64,000 nucleotides of DNA from Babylonia areolata (GCF_041734735.1 NC_134888.1:32832054-32896053), one strand, 5' to 3'. Numbered from the stretch's first letter, positions 8,252-20,806 are shown. Notes: generated by a model from the sequence alone, not told the origin. Numbers and translations are program-made.

Positions 8252-11200
8252 CTTAACACTTTCGTTGGTTCATGATTTCTTTTTGTCACTGACCTAGGGA
8301 AACTAATTTTCGTTTCGCTTCTGTCTTTGCAGCTTTTTCTCGAGAGACTACTTGTGTACAATAGACTTTCTTTTCGCCTTCTTGTTTAGCAGGTGGACGT
8401 TCGCTGGACATTCTCCAGGAGAGTCACAAATCAGAATATGTTGATTTCCTATTGTACATACAGAACTTTAACATTTCGGGCCTTTTATAAGATAAACTAA
8501 CAAGTTCTGTCTTCTCTACGAGGTGGTGGCTTCTATATTCTTGTCGCTATTATTGTAATAGGGGAAAACACCCGTCCAAAGAGAGGCAACTTGGACAGAT
8601 GAAAGCCTCGAGCAATTTAGGCTGCGGTGACTTCCTTGGACTGTCAAACCAAGGAAATCGTACCTTGAAGACCATGGATTCTGTTTCTCTTTGGTATGTG
8701 ATAGCTATCAAGTTGAAATTGTACAGTACGCTGTATGCATTGTATGTCTTTCGCCTCAGGCATCGGAGAACAAGCAATACGTTTTATTGTGCAAGGTGAA
8801 AGGGGGTAAACATCTTTTCATTCTGACAGGCCTTTTTCAGGCCGATATTGGTTTGATATTATAGTTGTATATTCTTCAAAAAGGCCTGCTGTCTCTTGAA
8901 AGCATACTGATGTTGTCGAGCTTGTATTTTTCTTCACTGGAGGCTTATTTGCTGCCATGAACAGTATTGTATAAAATATTAAATGTCTTGAGTGGAGGAG
9001 GAGGGATGTTCTGACTTTTATAGAAAAACCATGGATTTTTTCTCTCTCTGTAATTGTATATTGACAGCAATTTCAGAAGTCAATGTTTGTCACGAGTATT
9101 TATTTGTGAACTTGAACACAACACAGCCATTTCAAAAGCCGTTTGTCATGAAAATTTAATCCGTCTTTATGAACTTGAACAAACATTTTGTACATTTACA
9201 ACTTTGAGAGTTGTTTTGCAGTTCCCGTCTGTTAAGTGGTATGTCGCTCAAATGTTCAGCATTCAGTCTAATTTAAGGCAGTGATCATCCAACTATATCT
9301 TGGTAAAGAAAATGGCACGTGAATGTGAAATATGGCGTTGTCAGCTGACACACCCGATTTATCCTAAGGTTATTTGGATGTTTCATTTTGCATTACTTTT
9401 CTTTTGTGTGATGTCAACAATAACTGAATTACCCAAAGCAAAGTATTCATCAGTGACAAATATTCCAATCCAGTCTCACTTCCCAAATGACGTGGAATCC
9501 AGAGAGGCAAAAAAAAAGAGACAAAACAGACGAAAATATTTGTGAAGGTGTCACACAAGCCGATGGGAAGAATTAAGTGTCACTGGATCAGAAGATTCAG
9601 AGGGGTTACTTGTGATATTAATCCTCTCTCCCTCACACCCCCCGCCTCCCCGGTGGTTAACTGTCTTGACTCTATGACAGTACATGGAGAAAAAGCTCCT
9701 ATAAAGTGAAGAATAAAAAAATTTTTTTTTTCTTAAAACAGCCCCACAGACGTCCAGAGAATAAGACATGTAATGTATATAAACCATTTTGAAAAAATCT
9801 GCCAGTCAACACTGCAATTCAAACATTTTTGTTGTTGTTGTTATGTGTGTTAATCATTCAGTAATAATGACTATTTTTTATATGCTATGTTAGGATAAAT
9901 TATGATTGAAATTTTTTTGTTTACTTACAAATCAAGAATTGTGAATGTGATTTTTTTAAAATTAATTCTGCAGATATGTAAACCCAAGCTGTGATATTTT
10001 TGACACCAGGAAAAAAAGATGGATCATTTGCTTTTTTCTTTTTTTTTTTTTCCAACAATGGTGAAAAAGTCTGATGGAAAAATGAGCTGTTGTCTGGAGA
10101 AATTTGCTCAAGTGTGTAAAGATCATGATGATCAGTTTTGAACTGTTTGCCGACATTCCATCATGGCCCAATAAAGTTGCAAAGTTCAGTCTGTGCTGCA
10201 GTGTTTGTTGTAGTTTGCAATTATATGACAGTATATGTAGTATGCTGTGTGTGTGTGAATCAATCTCTTCTCTTCCTCTCTCCTTCTCTGTATCAAGTTC
10301 CCAATATCTCTACTTCCCTGTGTAGAACTGTTTCCAGATTCCTTCTGTCTTATCGTGGCATCAAAGTGCCATCAGTATAGATGGGCCTTGGTGTCAGATT
10401 GCTGCCACAGACACACACACACAAGTAGACCCAGCACTTCTGCCACATCAACAGTCAGGAATGCATCATCCAAATCCATCACACGACTAGAGAGGGAGAG
10501 AGGGCTCGGCCTTTGATCCACATCATACTGTCAAATCAAATCAGATTATGGTGCTTTACAGCCTCACCGACCACTAAGGCCATTACCAGGCTATCACCAA
10601 ATTAGCATCTATTTAAAGTCAAGGGTGATAAATACAATGAAAACTAATCACTGCTTCAAGCTTTTCCCTCACATAAGTTTTAAATGCTTATTATTTTATA
10701 AAATAATTTTGATTTCACCCTCTGCCGCTAATGGGTTCATACACTGTCTGCCTCCAGACTTTCGGACCTCCCTGCATTCATCGTTGAACCAGGGCGTTCT
10801 TGGCATACGAGGTTTGGAGGTGGATGTCAGTATTGCTGCTTTCGCACATTCTAAAACAATCCGAGTCAGTGTCTGTGGGATCTTCACTTTTTTTTCTTCT
10901 AACTAAACTCTAATTTTGCAACTCAAAATCTCACAGTTGGCTTTGTCACAGTTAACAGGACTAGCTGCATGCTTTCGGGAGGAGAAGAGTGCTTGTGGAT
11001 ACAAGAGACTTCACACCACTGAATTATTACCAGTTTTTCTCTGAACAAGCTTGTGAATCGATTGCTACAGAAACTAACCGTAAAGCAGAACCGTTTCTTG
11101 CAGGAAAAGAGCTCACCAAGCATTCAAGGTATAAAAAATGGCATACAAAGAGTTTTGTCAAACATTGTTCTTTCTGATCGTAGGCAACATTTTTAACACA

Positions 11201-12533
11201 AACGTCAAATTTGGAAATACAGTTCTATTGTAAAGCGATGTGAACTTAAAATGGTTCCAGATGAGAGTAGCACACAGAATTATATTTTATAGGTACAAAT
11301 ACATCACTAAAAAAAAAAAAAAACTTATGTGTAGTTGCACGAAACTTCCGCCATCTTTTTTGGGAGTGTGATATTATACATAACATTTGGAACACACAAG
11401 AAACATGTTCAAACAATAAATGAGAAAAAGCACAAAATGTAAAATTTACTGAAGACTTTATTCTCAAATGGTGTTGGTTCTGATGACATCCTTAATTTCA
11501 TTATTCTATTCGCTACACACAGCCATCTTGAACTTTGACTACCCAGACTGACTTGAACGCCAACACCCCCCCACTACGAGGACGACAACACTCACAGTCA
11601 CGCCAACCCACCAACACTGACCACTCTGCCCCAAAAAACAAGAAGCAATGGTCAGTAGCCATTGACGTATGTCCCTTTAAAGTGTATTGCCCGACAACCG
11701 ACCATCCTTACAAATTGTTAGAGCACAGACATTTTATTGGTGTCAGAAGTGGTATTCACTCCACTATTACTATTTTTCAAACCAGCAGTGAAGTTTTTCA
11801 GGGACATTATATTTGTCACGCTCTGTAGGAGAACGGACTAGAAACCCCCGCCCAACACAGCACTTACACCCCAACAACACAAACATAGACTATAACAGAT
11901 TAAATGTAGATATATTTTTAATCAGCACATTATTTATAAACAACCAGTACACAGAGATAACCCCGAAGATCAAGCAAACCAACAACTATAACACAGAAGA
12001 ATATATCAATAAATCAATCAACAATGTACACCAGAAAAATAACATCACTTTTCTCCAAGCGGAGGCAGATGGTGTCCCGAATAAAATAAATAAACTAATC
12101 CATTCTAAGGAAAAACAAAACTGCAGGAAACACAGACACAGACACTACGCTGATGATGATGGAGGCACTAAAGCAATGCACAAGGACGACGAGGATGATG
12201 AAATGGGTGATGAAGACGACGTGACTGGAACAGAACCAAAGTACGAAGACGATGAATACGAGTAGGAGAGAAACGACGATGATGAAGTGACGTCGACAAC
12301 GACGAAGAACAGTGAGTGACGACAACGAACAACAGTAAGTGACGACGATAAAGACTAGGACAAACGTAGAACCTCTTGCGGGGGGACTCATCCAGGTCAG
12401 CGGAAACAGGCGGTGGAAGAGAGTAGAAGGTGGTGACAACCAACAACGCCAAATCCAGGGAGGTCAAAGGCAGGTCAATGGGAGACAATGGATGCTCAGT
12501 GGAAGGGTAGGGAAGTCAGTGGCTGCCTCTTAT
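8252..12533. other. Copy A: AT-rich intergenic DNA between ITPR and Sin3
   Basis: This is the far 3' flank of both convergent genes. No conserved coding sequence is visible except a LINE fragment on the minus strand (10696-10890). The Sin3 C-terminal exons that should lie here are not recognisable on either strand. The 11800-12500 part is GA/CA-rich, with acidic GAC/GAT codon-like runs. Confidence 0.6.
10696..10890 (-). mobile_element. LINE ORF2 fragment (copy A)
   Basis: The minus-strand translation contains MPRTPWFNDECREVRK. The PWFNDEC-type motif followed by basic residues is typical of the segment between endonuclease and reverse transcriptase in non-LTR retrotransposons. Only about 60 residues remain. 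Confidence 0.6.
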
Positions 12534-14047
12534 CAGGCATGAGATTGGGAAATTGTGATCGAGTCTGAAAGGTGGGGACCTGGGGGCCGCAGAAGGCCCC
12601 CAGTGGGGGATCCATAGGGAAACGCCCCTGGCGGGGATTTGGGGGCGAAGTGCCCTGAAGCCGAAGGTTTTTTTCAATTTCAAACCATGAAATCTGCACT
12701 TGCGGGCCACCAGTGCTGCTGAGGTATTCCAACCTACAGAAGACAAAAAATCAGTCCAATTCTTCCTAAAGTAAACTGAAGTGATTTTGCTTCCAAACCT
12801 GTAAAGTCAGCCTTGGGGGCATGATTTTCAAAATCGTGTCTCATGGGTGAGTGTGTGTGTGGTTTCAATGCAACTGTGTGTGTGTATGTGAGAAAGAGAG
12901 ACAGACAGACAGAGAATAGGGGTCAGGCTGGACATGGGAGAAAAGAGTTAAAGTTCATGTATGTGCACTGCTTTAAATACAACTCTGTGTGTTAAACTCT
13001 TTGTGTGAGTGAGTGAGTGAGTGAGCGAGTGTGTGTGTGTGTGTGTGTGTGTGTGGTTTCAATTCAACTGTGTGTAAACAAGAGAGGGAGGGAGGCAGAC
13101 AGAAAGAGAGGGGAGATGGTAGGAGGCAAGAATGCAAGTTGTATTTGTGCATGTGTATGCACTGCTTTCAAATAGATCTCTCTCTGTGCGTGTGTGTGTG
13201 TTTTTTCAATACAACTCTGTGTGTATATGCAAGAGAGAGAGACAAACAGAAAGAGGGAGAGAGGGACAAAGAGACAGAGAGAGGGGGGGGGCGAGGGGGG
13301 AGGAAAAAGTGCAAGTTTGTATGTGTGCATGTGTACATTGCTTTAATTCTCTCTCTGTTTTCAATCTCCGTGTGTGTGTGCGTGTGCTTGAAAGAGAGTG
13401 AGTGTGCATGCGTGCATGTGCGTATTATTAAGCTCTGTGTGATTGTGTGAGCGCTCATAATATTATGTGTGCACATGTGTAAGTGTGAAGGAGAGAGATA
13501 AAATAAAAAATAGAGTATGTGTATATATGAATTCATTCATGTGGTTTTTTTTCAAAGTGTGTGTGTGTGTGTGTGTGTGTGTGCGCACGCACCCAGACCC
13601 AGTTCCACTAATTATTCACTCCTTTATCGATCTCTGCTGCAAAAATCGTCTGATCCTTTGTGAGTTTTCTCATTTTGTCAGTGACTGAAGACGATCAACA
13701 AAATCAGGTATCTTTGCAAGTCGTGAAGCCCGCGAGCAAGTTTTGTAATCCCGACCGAATACGGATAAGCTGAATGATGACAGAAGAGCAACGGAACACT
13801 TATTCTCAATTGGTTCGCTTATCCAAACATGGGGTCTTTTAGCAAACGCTGTGGGTTGTCTTGTCGATCGGTCGGACAACGTTCGTGCAACCTTCGTGGG
13901 TCGGGAAAAAACCTCACCACCACCCCCACCCCCGATTTTCTCAACGGATTTACGCGAATGTAAAAAATTTACGCGAATCTAAAAAATGGCCTCTGGAGCC
14001 AATTTTCGGTCGGAAATCCGACTACCGTCGGAAAAATCTCATGCCTG
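12534..14047. mobile_element. TIR element E1 (CAGGCATGAG family), copy A
   Basis: It begins CAGGCATGAGATT and ends AAAAATCTCATGCCTG, a terminal inverted repeat of at least 13 bp. The left 310 bp match element E2 (24270). The interior is a compound minisatellite of (TG)n, CAATTCAACTGTGTG-like spacers and (GA)n. The right end has CGGTCGGAAATCCGACTACC palindromic subterminal sequence. There is no transposase, so it is non-autonomous. I see no clear target duplication (flanks CTCTTAT and ACAGAGG). Confidence 0.75.
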
Positions 14048-14178
14048 ACAGAGGTGGGAGGCATGGCAGGGCTAGGGGTGAGAGTGTGTCTGCCAGCTGT
14101 GTGTGCAAAATGGAAACCGTGTAGGGTGGGCACAGACCACAAACAACACCAATATTAGGACTCTATCAAAACACTTAC

Positions 14179-14278
14179 CGTCTTCATCATCACTCAGTTC
14201 TCCACTGGGGTAGAAAAGGAAATCGCGGATCTGGTGGTAGACCAACTGCTTGATCATCTTGTCCTCCTCATGGCAGAC
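14179..14278 (-). CDS. SIN3: Sin3 last recognisable exon (copy A)
   Basis: It is the same as 38409-38508. No further Sin3 exon is recognisable between here and the ITPR stop at 7168. Confidence 0.85.
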
Positions 14279-14634
14279 CTGCCTAGGCCCCCAAATACCT
14301 CTCAGTAGTATAAGCCCAGTTTTCTGTAGTTTTATGGTACTAACCAAGACATGGTTTAGGGCTAATTATCAAACACAAGTGAAGCTTTCGGTAATCACAT
14401 GCAGAGATACCAATCTCCAAAGACAAAAAGGAGCATGTGACAAAATCAACACAAAATGACAGACTGACAGTAACCATCATTAAATTTTATTTTATTCATG
14501 ACACAGCTTTCCTTTCCTCTCTCTCTTAGTTTTTATCTGTTCGAAGAGATTCCAAAATTGTGAACTTTACTGAAACATGTGAGGAGATCTTGGGGACTGC
14601 ATTAGGAGAGCAAAGCTGGTTATGCGTTATATAC

Positions 14635-14677
<43 letters not shown>

Positions 14678-14824
14678 ACATGTGTGTGTGTGTGTGGGTG
14701 TGTGTGTGTTCAATTCAACCCTGTGTGTGTGGTGAAAGAGGGGCGAGGATAGGAAGAAAGTGTGTGTGTGTGTCTGATAGAGAGACAGAGAGAGTATATG
14801 CTTTGTATTTTGTTTTCAATGCAG

Positions 14825-14865
<41 letters not shown>

Positions 14866-15216
14866 CGTGTGTTTGAGAGAGTGAGAGAGTGAGTGTGCAT
14901 GTGTTTTCAATTCAGCCCCTGAGTGTGTGTGTGTGTGTGTGGTGAAAGAGTGACGAGGATGGGGAGAAAGTGTGTGTGTATGTCTGAGAGAGAGAGAGAG
15001 AGAGAGAGTTTATATGCTTGTTTTCAATGTGACTGTGACTCGGTGTGTGTGTGTTTAAGAAAGAGAAAGAGCGTGTGTGTTTGAGAAAGAGTGTGTATGT
15101 TTGAGAAAGAGTGTGTGTGTTTGAGAAAGTGTGTGTGTGTTTGAGAAAGAGTGTGTGTGTATGCGTGTGTGTGTTTTCAATTCAGCTCTGTGTGTGTGTG
15201 TGCGTGCTTGAAAGAG

Positions 15217-15254
<38 letters not shown>

Positions 15255-15283
15255 TCAGCTCTGTGTGTGTGTGTGTGTGTGTG

Positions 15284-15321
<38 letters not shown>

Positions 15322-15596
15322 TGTGTATACGTTTGTGTGTTTTCAATTCAGCTGTGTGTGTGTGTATGTATGTGAGAGAGAGAGAGAGAGAGAGACAGAG
15401 AGAGAGAGAGGATGTGTATGTGTGTATGCGTCTGTGTGTGTGTTTTCAATTCAGCTATGTGTGCGTGTGTGTTCAATTCAACCCTCTGTGTGTGGTGAAA
15501 GAGGGGCGAGGATGTGGAGAAAGTGTGTGTGTATGCCTGAGAGAAACAGAAGCAGAGACAAGGGTTTATATACTATGTGTTTTGTTTTCGGTGCAG

Positions 15597-15649
<53 letters not shown>

Positions 15650-16226
15650 AGAGAGAGAGAGAGTGTGTGTGTGTATGGGTGTGTTTTCAATTCAGCTGTG
15701 TGTGTGTGTCTGTGTGTGTGCACGTGCGCGTGAGTACGAGTCATAATGTGTGTTTAAGTGCATGTGTAAGCACGTGTATTCTTTTCAATACAACTCTGTG
15801 TGTGTGCGAGTGTGTGCGAGCGCATGTGTGTGTATGTGCGCACGCATGCGCGTGTGTGTGTACATGTGAGAGAGTGAGTGTGTGTGTGTACATATGTAAG
15901 TGTTTCCAATTCAGCTCCAGGAAGAGAGAGAGTGAAATGTATCGGGCCATCCAAATTTGAGGCAGAGGTCGCAAGTGCATTTGAAAAAAAACAACTATTT
16001 CATGCCTGCAATGGGAAAATGAATATCTAGATCCAGATCTAAATATCACTGCAGCCGTGTCAGTGCATTGCCTTATCATCAGCTGATTAAGTCTGGCTTA
16101 AAGCTGTTTGCAACAAAGTTTGTATTATGTTGCACTGTGGTGCTACAAAGTAATTGTTGCTAAACGTGTGACTTGACAGATGGAGACGAGATCCAGCACA
16201 CAGTTGTGTGTATGTGCGTGCGTGTA
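14279..16226 (-). other. Sin3 intron, proximal part (copy A)
   Basis: This is non-coding intron, mostly the compound minisatellite 14636-15930, with about 300 bp of unique AT-rich DNA on each side. Confidence 0.7.
14636..15930. repeat. Compound minisatellite, copy A
   Basis: Tandem units are built from TTTTCAATTCAGCTCTGTG, a variable (TG)n run, a TTTGAGAGAG run of (GA)n and sometimes GGTGAAAGAGGGGCGAGGAT. Unit length varies with the dinucleotide runs. The same spacer words occur inside E1 and E2. Confidence 0.85.
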
Positions 16227-16523
16227 CAGTATAGACCGGATGTATAAAACACCGGATGTATGAAAGTCTGCATGTATGAAAGGGGCAGGCAGGGTCCCGG
16301 CAGAAGCTACTCTTTGTTATTACTTAGCATTTTCCGGTTGTATGAAAATCGGATGTATAAAAGTCCGGTTGTATGAAAGCAAATCTCTGGTCCCGAGCAG
16401 CACAAATGCGCTGTTGCAAGACCGGTTGTAAGAAAACGAAACCGAAAGTAGACCAAATTCACCAAAGTGTGGTAAATTCCCCGTAAAATTATTTCCCCTT
16501 CCATAGCGACTCGATCTTGCAAA

Positions 16524-16814
16524 ATGGCGGACCCGCACCGCAAAGCGAAAGGTACAGGCAAACGCAGAGTGTTGACATTGTCTGAGCGCCTTAAAATCAT
16601 AAAGGCAGTAGAGGACAGTCCATTCAAATCCCGAACACAGATGGCCATTAATTTAGGTGTCCCCCTGCCAACGCTGTCAAATATCATGAAAGACAAGAAC
16701 AAATATCTTGCTCAGGCAAGAAGCGGCGATATTGTGACGACGAGCAAGCGGGCACGGAGCTCTCAGCTGGCGTCTGTGGACAAAGCGTTGCTGGACTGGT
16801 TTACGTCATGCAGG
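16524..16814 (+). pseudogene. Tigger-like transposase N-terminus (CENP-B/psq HTH)
   Basis: About 97 residues start MADPHRKAKGTGKRRVLTLS. LSERLKIIKAVEDSPFKSRT and INLGVPLPTLSNIMKDKNKY form the CENP-B N-terminal (psq-like) helix-turn-helix that binds the transposon ends. VDKALLDWFTSCR is the start of the second, CENP-B-type HTH. The frame then meets a possible donor (CATGCAG/GTGGGC). The DDE nuclease domain is absent from the element, which continues as simple repeats. A full pogo-type transposase would be about 450-600 residues. Confidence 0.8.
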
Positions 16815-16914
16815 TGGGCTATTCTTATTTTTTCTTTATGAATTTTTATTTGTTGATTGATTTGAAACTGTATGTTCATACTGTCCGCGCTCTAAAAGTG
16901 GGTATCAGTGTCTC

Positions 16915-17201
16915 ACAGTGTGTGTATGTGTGTGCACGTGCGTACGTGTGCACGTACGCACACTGACGTGTGCGCGCATGCGTGCGTGATAGTGTGTGTG
17001 TGTGTGTCTGTGTGTGTGTATGTCTGTCTGCCTGCCTATCTTCCTGTCTCGGTGCCCGTGCCCCTGTATTTTTAACCTACACATATATGCCTTGAGCCAT
17101 CCGCATATGCAATATGACTTCAATGTGCCCAGCAGTTTGCTTGGAAATTGGTAGCAGTACATTGGTAGTAAAAAGTTTGCGACCGCATAACGGGGGCAAT
17201 A

Positions 17202-17241
<40 letters not shown>

Positions 17242-17268
17242 CGTGTCAGTGTGTGTGCGTGAGCGCAT

Positions 17269-17308
<40 letters not shown>

Positions 17309-17310
17309 GG
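16915..17310. repeat. (TG)n/(GTGC)n arrays inside the transposon
   Basis: Two TG-rich arrays (16915-17020 and 17203-17305) with CG steps are separated by unique sequence. They occupy the place where the rest of a transposase gene would be expected. Confidence 0.85.
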
Positions 17311-17444
17311 AAGGGGGAGGAAGTGGTGGGGGTGCAGTAGTTGGGTGTGTGTATGGGGTGCGTAGCTATGTGCCCTCGTCTCTGCTCCCAGCACTCAAAA
17401 AACGTCTCTATCTGCCCTAAACTCAGTTATATTTTTAAGGTACA

Positions 17445-17515
17445 GTGTTCTATGTGCCCCCATCTCTATGTGCCCCCGTCTCTATGTGCCCCCTTCTCTA
17501 AATGCCCCCATCTGT
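17445..17515 (+). repeat. Short tandem repeat CTATGTGCCCCCRTCT
   Basis: About four units of roughly 17 bp vary around TCTATGTGCCCCCGTCT, inside the transposon. Confidence 0.8.
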
Positions 17516-17890
17516 CTATTTCTGTCAAAGAGTGTTAAGAGTATTTTGCATCTATACTGTAGCGCTACGGATGTCATTTTGGTTCATAATAATGTTTATT
17601 TATAGCTTGATTGAAATACTATTTATTAGAACGAACAAAACAATTTTTTTGGTAATATTTTGTTGAATAAGAAAAAAAGTAATTTTTTAAAATTTAATCA
17701 ACATACTGTGATGTTGAGAAAGAAAACAACACCACACACACACACACACACAAATAGAGAGAGAGAGAGAGAGAGAGAGAACTCAGAAAATTTTATTTGC
17801 TACGTCAACGGCCCTTTCAAAGATTCCACGACCAAAAACATCGTCAAAAGCGCAAAAGGGTTGTGGAGGGAACACACACAATACAGTCGT

Positions 17891-17891
17891 G

Positions 17892-17959
<68 letters not shown>

Positions 17960-18003
17960 GCGCGCGCGCGCGCGCGCGCGCCCACGCGCACACACACACG
18001 CAC
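17891..18003. repeat. (CA)n(CG)n alternating tract
   Basis: About 54 bp of CA run directly into about 36 bp of CG and then CA again. Uninterrupted purine-pyrimidine alternation over about 110 bp is a strong Z-DNA candidate. It is inside the polymorphic transposon, so only one haplotype has it. Confidence 0.9.
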
Positions 18004-18365
18004 GGAGGGAGGGTGGGGGGGGAGTGCACGGCACATGCAAAGCAGAACAGTTCCCACAAACAGTTGCTCTTTCTACCGGTTGTCCTGACTGTGTGTATGT
18101 AAGTACATGTACTTTTCCACTTGTTATTCACAAACCTTTTTCTTCTTACTAGGATATGTATGAAAACATTTAAACATAAAAAAAAGTAAATACAAAAATA
18201 ACATGAAAAAAACTACTTTTATCAAGTAAAAGACGCGTGGCCGGATGTATGAAAGTCGATCCTCAATATTTTCATACATCCGGTTATCCGCTTGTAGTAA
18301 AGACCGGATGTATGGAAGACAAAAAGTGGGTCCCGACGACTTTCTTACATCCGGTCTCGACTGTA

Positions 18366-19130
18366 TTATGTGCTGTATATGTGCGTGGGGGTATTGTTTT
18401 AAATGTAGGCCTCTGTGTGTGTGTGTGTGTGTGTATGCGCGTGCGTAGGCGCGTTTATGTGTGTGTGTGTGTATGTGTGCATGCACGCGTGTATACATAT
18501 GTGTGCGCGCGTCTGTGTAGTGTATGTAAGCATGGTGTATTGTGTTTGCACATCTCCCAGTGTGTTTGTCTGTGTGTCGATCTGTGTATGCATGGTGAGT
18601 GTGTGTGTGTGTGTGTTTGCGCGTTTATGTGTGTAGGCGCGTTTATGTGTGTGTGCGTGCGTGCGTGCGTGTGTGTGTGTGTGCGTGCGCATGCGCACGT
18701 GTATATATGTGTGCGCGCGCGCGTTTGTGTTGTGTATGTAAGCATGGTAAAATGTGTTTGCACATCTCCCAGTGTGCGTTTGTGTGTCGATCTGTGTATG
18801 CGTGGTATGTGTGTGTGTGTGTACGCGCGCGTGTATGTGTATGTGCGCGTGCGTCTGTGTATGTAAGCATGGTAAAAACTGTGTTTGCACATCTCCCGGT
18901 GTGTGTTTGTGTGTCGATCTGCGTATGTGTGGTGTGTCTGTGTGTATGCGCGTGCGTGTGTGCGTAAGCGCGTCTGTGTGTGTGTGTGTGTGTGTGTGTA
19001 CGCGCGCATATATGTGTATGTGCGCACGTCTGTGTTGTGTATGTAAGCATGGCAAAATGTGTTTGCACATCTCCCAGTTACATTTGTCTGTGTGTAGATC
19101 TGCGTATGCGTAGTGTGTGTGTGTGTGCGC
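18366..19130. repeat. VNTR with 4 units, copy A
   Basis: Units of about 125-210 bp carry TATGTAAGCATGGTAAAATG, TGTTTGCACATCTCCCAGTG and GTCGATCTGTGTATG, separated by (TG)n and GCGCGT runs. Unit starts are near 18525, 18737, 18861 and 19040. Confidence 0.9.
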
Positions 19131-19373
19131 GATCGCGAAATGTACCGACATCCAGTTGACAGGCCGCACTGGCGTTTGGTAAAGCTGGTAAAGCAGATCC
19201 ACGTATCTCCAGTGAAGTGAGCCAAACTGACAAACGGCTGACGAAATCTCAGCAAAACGGGGTGGTGTGGGGTATGGGGGGTATGGGGGAGCGTTGACGT
19301 CAAATGCTATGAAAGTTCATCTTCAGTGACGAAGTCTTCAGAGACAACTGTGTGTGGCGCTTCTTAGCATTTG

Positions 19374-19407
<34 letters not shown>

Positions 19408-20009
19408 ACGCACGCGAGTGTGTTTCAGGTTTCGCGGTCGGCAACATCACAAAATCCTATTTTTTCTTTACTCAGCCGTAGTGCCGTCATCAGGGGGCTT
19501 GTAGTTGGGGGGGCTTGAATCGTACTAGGCAGATCTGCACATGGGAACAAAGTACAACCACTGTCAATGCTCTGAAACAAGAAAATTGTTTATGAATGCA
19601 AGTCCCTTTTTTTTTTTCTTTTTTTTTTAAACATCATTTTAACTGATAAAAACAATGCTAATCTAAACTTTGGACAACTGGAATACTTCAGGATACTGCA
19701 GTCCTGGACCCTATACTCCCCCAACAAGAGGGGCCCACAATCAGGCTCCTTCAAGGGAAAACGAGTCTACCTTCATAGGTGGGAAAAGAGGTTGGGGTGG
19801 CAGGGAGGGAGGGTAGCCATGGGTGGGGGTGGCTGTCTGAGGACAAGGACAACCCACATGCCTGATACACAATAAGTCAAACCCTTTTCTCTTTTAAGTC
19901 TCAATCAAATGCAACGTCAGCCACAAAACATGGCCACACAGACTAATCATGCTGGCTACAGCCTTCAATATGATGATAAAACACAAACACACAAGTGTAG
20001 GTCACTTAC
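19131..20009 (-). other. Sin3 intron, distal part (copy A)
   Basis: This is unique intron sequence with a (TG)n tract at 19377-19407. No exon is seen. Confidence 0.6.
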
Positions 20010-20095
20010 TGGAGGAGCGTTTCATGTGATGGTTGACAACGGATGCGGCGTCCTCCAACACCGTCTTGTCGTCGTACTTCTCCTTGTCCCCCTGG
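20010..20095 (-). CDS. SIN3: Sin3 exon, distal HID (copy A)
   Basis: It is the same as 42394-42479. Confidence 0.88.
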
Positions 20096-20689
20096 CTAGA
20101 AATGAGTTTTCACTGTTCTCATGGATTCAAACCCTATCTCACTCAGTATCTATCAAGCTGATCACACACAGCAAACCTTTATAAAGACTTTGAAATTTCT
20201 TGAAGGTAAGTCTTTGTTCAGATGGAGTCTTTACAGATAGAGGTATACTCTCATCCTCTGGAGAGAGTGAAAGAGAAGTAAAGACATGTGTTTACATCAT
20301 TTTATCTAGCAACAGCTTTCAGATCAAGGGCGGCTTCTGTGCTGATTTGAACTTGTGCTCAGCAAGAATTGAAAAGCCATGGTGCAGCACAGGAGCTAAC
20401 CCCTACAAAATAAGAGTGAAAAAAACTACAGCAAAAAACAACAGAAAAAGACAGGAAAGAAAATTCAACGAAATATCATTACGCTCAAAATGAGGACAAT
20501 ACCAAATCTTACATGAAATGGAAGAAATATCAATATCCTACTTGCAATATCAATGTCTTACACAAAATAAAGTAAACACCAATATTTTACTTGAAATAGT
20601 ATTATCATACACAAAATGAATAAAGACCACGATTAAAGAAATACTTCTAGTTTATTCAATGCAAAGGGAAACGTAAAAACCGTACAGAC
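20096..20689 (-). other. Sin3 interval lacking the expected HID exons (copy A)
   Basis: These are 594 bp of AT-rich sequence where exons for about 130 HID residues should lie. I see no matching coding sequence in any frame. The copy B equivalent is 42480-43073. Confidence 0.75.
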
Positions 20690-20806
20690 CTCAAAGCATT
20701 CATCCTCACAGCGGTAAATGTGCTCCTCAGACTTGGACTTCCGTGAAGTGACAAATGTCGAGTCCTCAGACCCGGTGGGAATGGACCCCCATGTGTCGTT
20801 CAACAC
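20690..20806 (-). CDS. SIN3: Sin3 exon 14, HID (copy A)
   Basis: It is the same as 43074-43190, intact. Confidence 0.97.

Larger units (their letters stand above)
16227..18363 (+). mobile_element. Pogo/Tigger-like DNA transposon, present only in copy A
   Basis: The 2137-bp insertion starts CAGTATAGACCGGATGTATA; its far end, read inwards on the other strand, is CAGTCGAGACCGGATGTAAG. It is flanked by TA on both sides (16225-16226 and 18364-18365). Copy B has the uninterrupted empty site GCGTGTATTATGTG at about 40435. TA target duplication, CAGT ends and a CENP-B-type N-terminus place it in the Tc1/mariner pogo-Tigger group. Further CCGGATGTATGAAAG words are repeated near both ends. The middle is microsatellite and (CG)n, so it is internally deleted and non-autonomous. 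Confidence 0.9.

Noticed and set aside
11690-11830. TTGGTGTCAGAAGTGG-like sequence reminiscent of an LTR-retroelement leader
   Set aside because: One short motif without paired terminal repeats or any gag/pol similarity nearby is not enough to call an element.
11813-12265. 150-codon open frame with an acidic tail, present in both copies (also 36088-36540)
   Set aside because: It has no recognisable domain, biased GAC/GAT composition, and the two alleles differ mostly by amino-acid replacements; no splice or promoter context. I do not call it a gene.
18366-19130. CRISPR-like array
   Set aside because: The units are variable tandem repeats with dinucleotide spacers in an animal intron, not direct repeats with unique spacers.
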